Shown here piece after piece: positions 54,101 through 59,200 of a stretch of DNA of 64,000 bases (position 1 is its first letter; each line of letters begins with the position of its first letter). Source of the DNA: Triatoma infestans. Lineage: Eukaryota; Arthropoda; Insecta; Hemiptera; Reduviidae. The stretch lies in contig JAAEAF010002578.1 of NCBI GenBank assembly GCA_011037195.1, positions 43,261 through 107,260 on the forward strand, written 5' to 3'. The notes under the pieces are model-generated. The model was not told the DNA's origin and ran no database searches. It was given only the letters and a program-made list of their open reading frames with translations. The position numbers and the translations under genes were made by a program.

Positions 54101-56220
54101 TATCCTGTTTGCCTACTACCTAATTTTTCTCATTTACCTCAGTGATCCATTACAGTACTTCCGGGTTAGTGAATAGGGCAGAATTCTCCCCCTTATTACC
54201 CAATCTTCTCTGGTGTTCCTCAAGGTAACGTACTTACTTCAACCCTCTAACACATATACATAGCTGATATATTTACTAATCCCCAAAACACCATATTTAC
54301 ATTTGTAGATGATACAGACATACGAATTTCCAGTCACATAGATCCTGCTGTTTTATTTTCGAAATCTATATCTTAACCTACGAAAAGGCTGGTGCCAAAA
54401 AAAAAACACATTACATTCAGCCTCCATAAAAGGGCATCCCCACCAGTTTTCTTTCACAATACTTCCCTCCCTACAGTTAATGTCCGATAGTAGGAATGTA
54501 TATAGGCAAAAGACTCTCTTAGAATTCTCACATTCAACTCAAACGACAAGAACTGATGAAACGATAAAAAAAACTTTTTCCAGATCACTAGACAAACGAT
54601 CAAACCTATCTCTCACTATCAACTATCCAACCTATCACTGAGTGTATCAACTAAATTTGCTCCGTGCAAATCTATGTTATCACGCTGTTTGACAAAAAGC
54701 ACCCTGATGATCGGCGAACACCCGAAACCGGTTGATGTTCACAAAAAGAAGCAAGCTATCACGGAAAATATCTCTGTTGCTTTCCAGCTCTGCGGAACCA
54801 ACAGCAACAACAACAAAATACTAATTTACAGTGCAAAACTGAAGCCTATTTGGACCCACGGATTGGAATTATGAGGTTCTGCTAAGCGTTCCAATGTTCT
54901 TCGCATCCAAACCGCCCAATCCAAAATCCTGAGAAAGATTGTAGATGCCCCCTTCTTATGTCACAAATGAAACCATCCGTAATGACCTAAAAATTCCCTA
55001 CACAAATCAAGTGATCCGATCTCGTTATTATAAGTTCCACAAATCCCTCCCTAGCATTCTAAATCCATTGATCTTACTCTTGCAGCCAGATCCCTAACAA
55101 TCCTCCTCGCAGAATGAAAAGGCGCTAGCCCAGAGATTTACTCCCAAGTGAAGGTGATAGTGTCTAAAATATAAATACTAATAAGTATAAATATTTTGAC
55201 GTGTTACCACTTGGTTTGTCCGCAAGGGGTATCTGTTGCATGCAGTTACTTGGGGAGTAGCGAACCCACGGGTTACCACAGCTCAGTACTCCATGCATTT
55301 CGTCAGAACAGTACACAATACACTTAAACTCTACACTTTACAGACAAGGACAAACACAGTATACAAACTAGGGGCTCCGTCCCTAGTTAACTGACGAAAA
55401 CCAAGGGAGAAGGAAGGGATTAGCTCAGTGGTAGCACGCTGGACTAGCAACGCGGAGGTCCCGGGTTCGAATCCAGCATGCTGCCCTTAGATTTTCTCTT
55501 CCTAGGAGCCTCTACAACTCCCTGTACGGTGATGAGCAGTGTTGTCTGTAGGTAGAGAACACTGCTTGGAGGCCGGCAATGCATGAGAAGGCTCTGGGGG
55601 GCACAATAGATCTTTCAGGTCTCAGTGCGATAATCCCCTACAACAATCTACGTCTACATCTACCACTGGGTAGCTTCTCCTCTCGGTTATTTTGTATTTT
55701 TATTCTTTTATGTATCCTTAATACTTGTTACCAATAAATGGTAGTTGTATTATTCTATGAAAATAAAGAAAATACAAAAAAAAAAAGAGTAGTTATAAAC
55801 AAACTACAATACAAATTTTATATACAAAATATTTACAATTCGACTGAACGTCATTATTTTGTATCTTACTGTTCACAATGGACATATTTAAGTATATATT
55901 TAAAAATTTGTATTGGTTACAGATTAACAAGCATTATGAATAAACATCCTGCAGCAAATATTAGCCTGCTTCCAAAGAAAAGTTGTTCAGATTTGAATAT
56001 ATTGGCAAAAATAAATTCACAGCAAGAGATCTCTGACGTTTTTTGTTTAGGAAAGGTACATAGCATATTTTCTAAATATAGATAGTACATACTGTACGTA
56101 TATCGCTTTAACAGTAATGACCAAAATCATAGAAGGATTGTCGCTTCAATCCTTCAACCATCCAAAGGAAATAACAAGTTTGAACTTTCAGATTTTTTTC
56201 TTCCTTTAACTTGGTTTTGT

Positions 56221-56261
<41 letters not shown>

Positions 56262-59200
56262 TAAATTTTCCAGGCTCACAAACACACACCCAGAAATTAA
56301 TTACTAAAAACCCACTTTACATATCCGAGAAGATTTCAATCAAATATTTTCTGTAAAAATTCAATTTCAAAAAAATCTGTCATGAATATTTGAAAATATT
56401 ATTGGCAAAAGTAAAGTAAAATAGAAAATATCATGATTAGCTTGTTATCTAGTCAGTTTTGTCCGCACACTGTAACTTTCAGATTATTAAACAAAATAAT
56501 TGTGCATTGTTTTTAGTGGTGAATGTAAAATTTCTCACCACTCATTTTTTTGTCCACAAAGATATTATAATGAATGGTTTTTTTTTGTAGGTTATTGGCT
56601 AATTATACAGGGTGTCCCATTTAAACGGGCCACTTTTGAAATAACTCTTAAACGAAGAAAGATATCAAAAAAGTGAACATAACGTTTGTTGACATATTTG
56701 CGCTCTAGTTTATGATGGTGTTAATGTTATTTGATTTTTATTGCCGCATGACACCTTAAATCAGTGATTGAAAGTTGCGATTTTTCTTTTGACCCCCACT
56801 TTTTACTACTGCATTGAAAACTATTAAAAAAATGAAGAAAAATGCCGTTAATTTTACTTCATATTTCAAACCGTTGCCGAGATATTCAATCATAAAGAAT
56901 ACATTTTCGTCTTTTTTTTCCTATTTCTTTGTTTCATAAACTAAAATTAAAAGCGGATTTTCTTATTAATTTCAAATAAATAATAGAGTTCAAATGCTGA
57001 CAAATGTACACTTAAGACCTATTTTAGAACCATAAGGGACTTAAAAATAGGTAAAACATCATTAGAACAAAACAATATTTCAGTTTATTGACAAAAATAT
57101 ATAAAAAAAGTTTCTATTTATTCAAAATAACCCCTCGGCTTAACCGGCACAAGCGTAGTCGCTTCTATAAGTGCTTCTGGAGTTGTTGGTTCCCTGACAT
57201 AAATTTTTTCTTTGAGATATTCCCAAAGAAAAAATTCAAGAGGGCTTAAAACTGGCGATCTGGCGAGGAGAAAAGTGAATCAGATGTTCAGTAGCCGCAA
57301 ATCGGGAGACAGGAACCGGTAAGCTGGCCTTCCAGATCCTTCAGCTTTTAGCCTTCAGAATTTTTTTTTTAATTATTTCTTACAATGTACTCAACGTTTC
57401 GGCCTTTTTTACATTATTCTCAAAAGTAATATAATATAATAAAGTACTGATATAAACCAGTTTAGTATTAAACTTAATTATTCGTCGTTATAAATCCCAT
57501 CATTGTTAATTGTTGAAATTTTTTTTTCATTAGTAATTATTAGTCGTCCTCCCGCGTTGGTTAGTGGCTAGCGCATTCGCCTTTCGTGAAGGCAAAGTCG
57601 GTGCTGACCCAGCGTCGTGATGAAAGGTAGGAAGCTACATTCTTTTTCTTCCCATGATACCCTTTCCTCTTGGTACTGGGTGGTAGTTTTAGGATCGTAC
57701 ATACCATCTGGGGTTTACCAGTCCCCCGTTGCAAGCAATGGGATCGTTTAACAAGAGAGGGATGTCACCACCTTGGAGAGACTGTTAGTGCAATACCCCT
57801 CCATGGTGAAAGTGCCTAGGCACACCCCCGCTTGACCTATTTAAGGGCAGGTTGAGATACGCTCAACCAGCGCGCAAAGGATCCCACAAAGTGGCCACAC
57901 TTCACTCCCAGAAGCTAGGGAAGGCACCCCCTAGCAAGCTCTGGTGAACCGCGCACACCCAGCAAATGCACTTCCAGCTGCAGGCTGGAACCGGGGTTTA
58001 ATATATATTGCGAGTCTCCTCCCGCTCATCTCATGTCCTCAGTCATTGGAGTTGTTGGTTAAAACACGTCCACTACGAATCCAACCTCAATTGCAAGCAA
58101 TTGGCTTAGACACTGGTGCTTGCACCCGTAGTTCAGTATTTCAACTCTAACAAGCTAGCGTGACTGATCGCACGCCCGATGGATCTACAGATTTCATCTA
58201 CTGATTCCTGTCCATTGCCTCAAGTACAGAGGTTCAGTAACGCAGGATACTTACAGGCAACCCTGCAAGGGGAAAAGATCAGGATAGAATTAGTCGGGGT
58301 GAGGGATTCCCCAACCTGGAGAACCAGAGGCTGATTACACCCCGAGGGTGGGCGATGGTGACGCCACATATCAACGCCCAAAGTAGGAAGCTACAGTTAG
58401 TAGCGTCCAAGGTAGCGAAGGCCGGAACTGAACGGCGTGGAAACTGCGGCGTGCTTACCATATGCCCCCTATTCAAGCGCCGTCTGGCAAGCCTTGGCCC
58501 TTCATGAGCTGTTGCGCCATAGTTTTTTTTTTTTTTTTTTTTTAATTAATAGTCATTATTATTGAGTACATTTGTTCAAATGTCATGTTGGTATTGATGA
58601 AAGCAGTAATTTTTAATTAAGATTTCTTTCTATTTGATTAGATATGCAAATAAAGGTTAGGTAACTATGTGCTTAGTACATTTGTTTTAAAATTCTTTAA
58701 ATTATTGTGCTTTTGGAAGGTATTGTAGAAATTTTTTTTTATATAATGAAGGTCAAAAGGGAGTCCTATACTGTGGATTAACATGGGTGATTTTAGTAGA
58801 CACTCCACTACTTAACTACTAAAAACCGTGAGAAAGAGGACGGTTCTTTATTTATTATTGTAAACAACGTTCCTCAAAAACAAAAACTCATGAAGCTTAA
58901 ATTTTATATTTTATATACTCATGATCAGAAGTTCCTACAGAATGTTTATGGTCAAAATCCGACAACTCCAAGTACGATTTTATTGAAGTTTTAGCTTCTA
59001 TTACTCCTAGTAAGAGGAAGTATTGTAATCGTGCCAAATTTTCAATATCGAGTTTTCACCGGAAATATCCGCTTTGAGGTCCGCTTTGTCCAAAAAAGTG
59101 GTTTCTAGCAAATGCTTTGTGTGTTTGTGTGTGTGTGTGTGTATGTATATGTATATGTATGTGAAAGCATAGCTCAAAAACGAAAAACCGTAGAAAGTTG

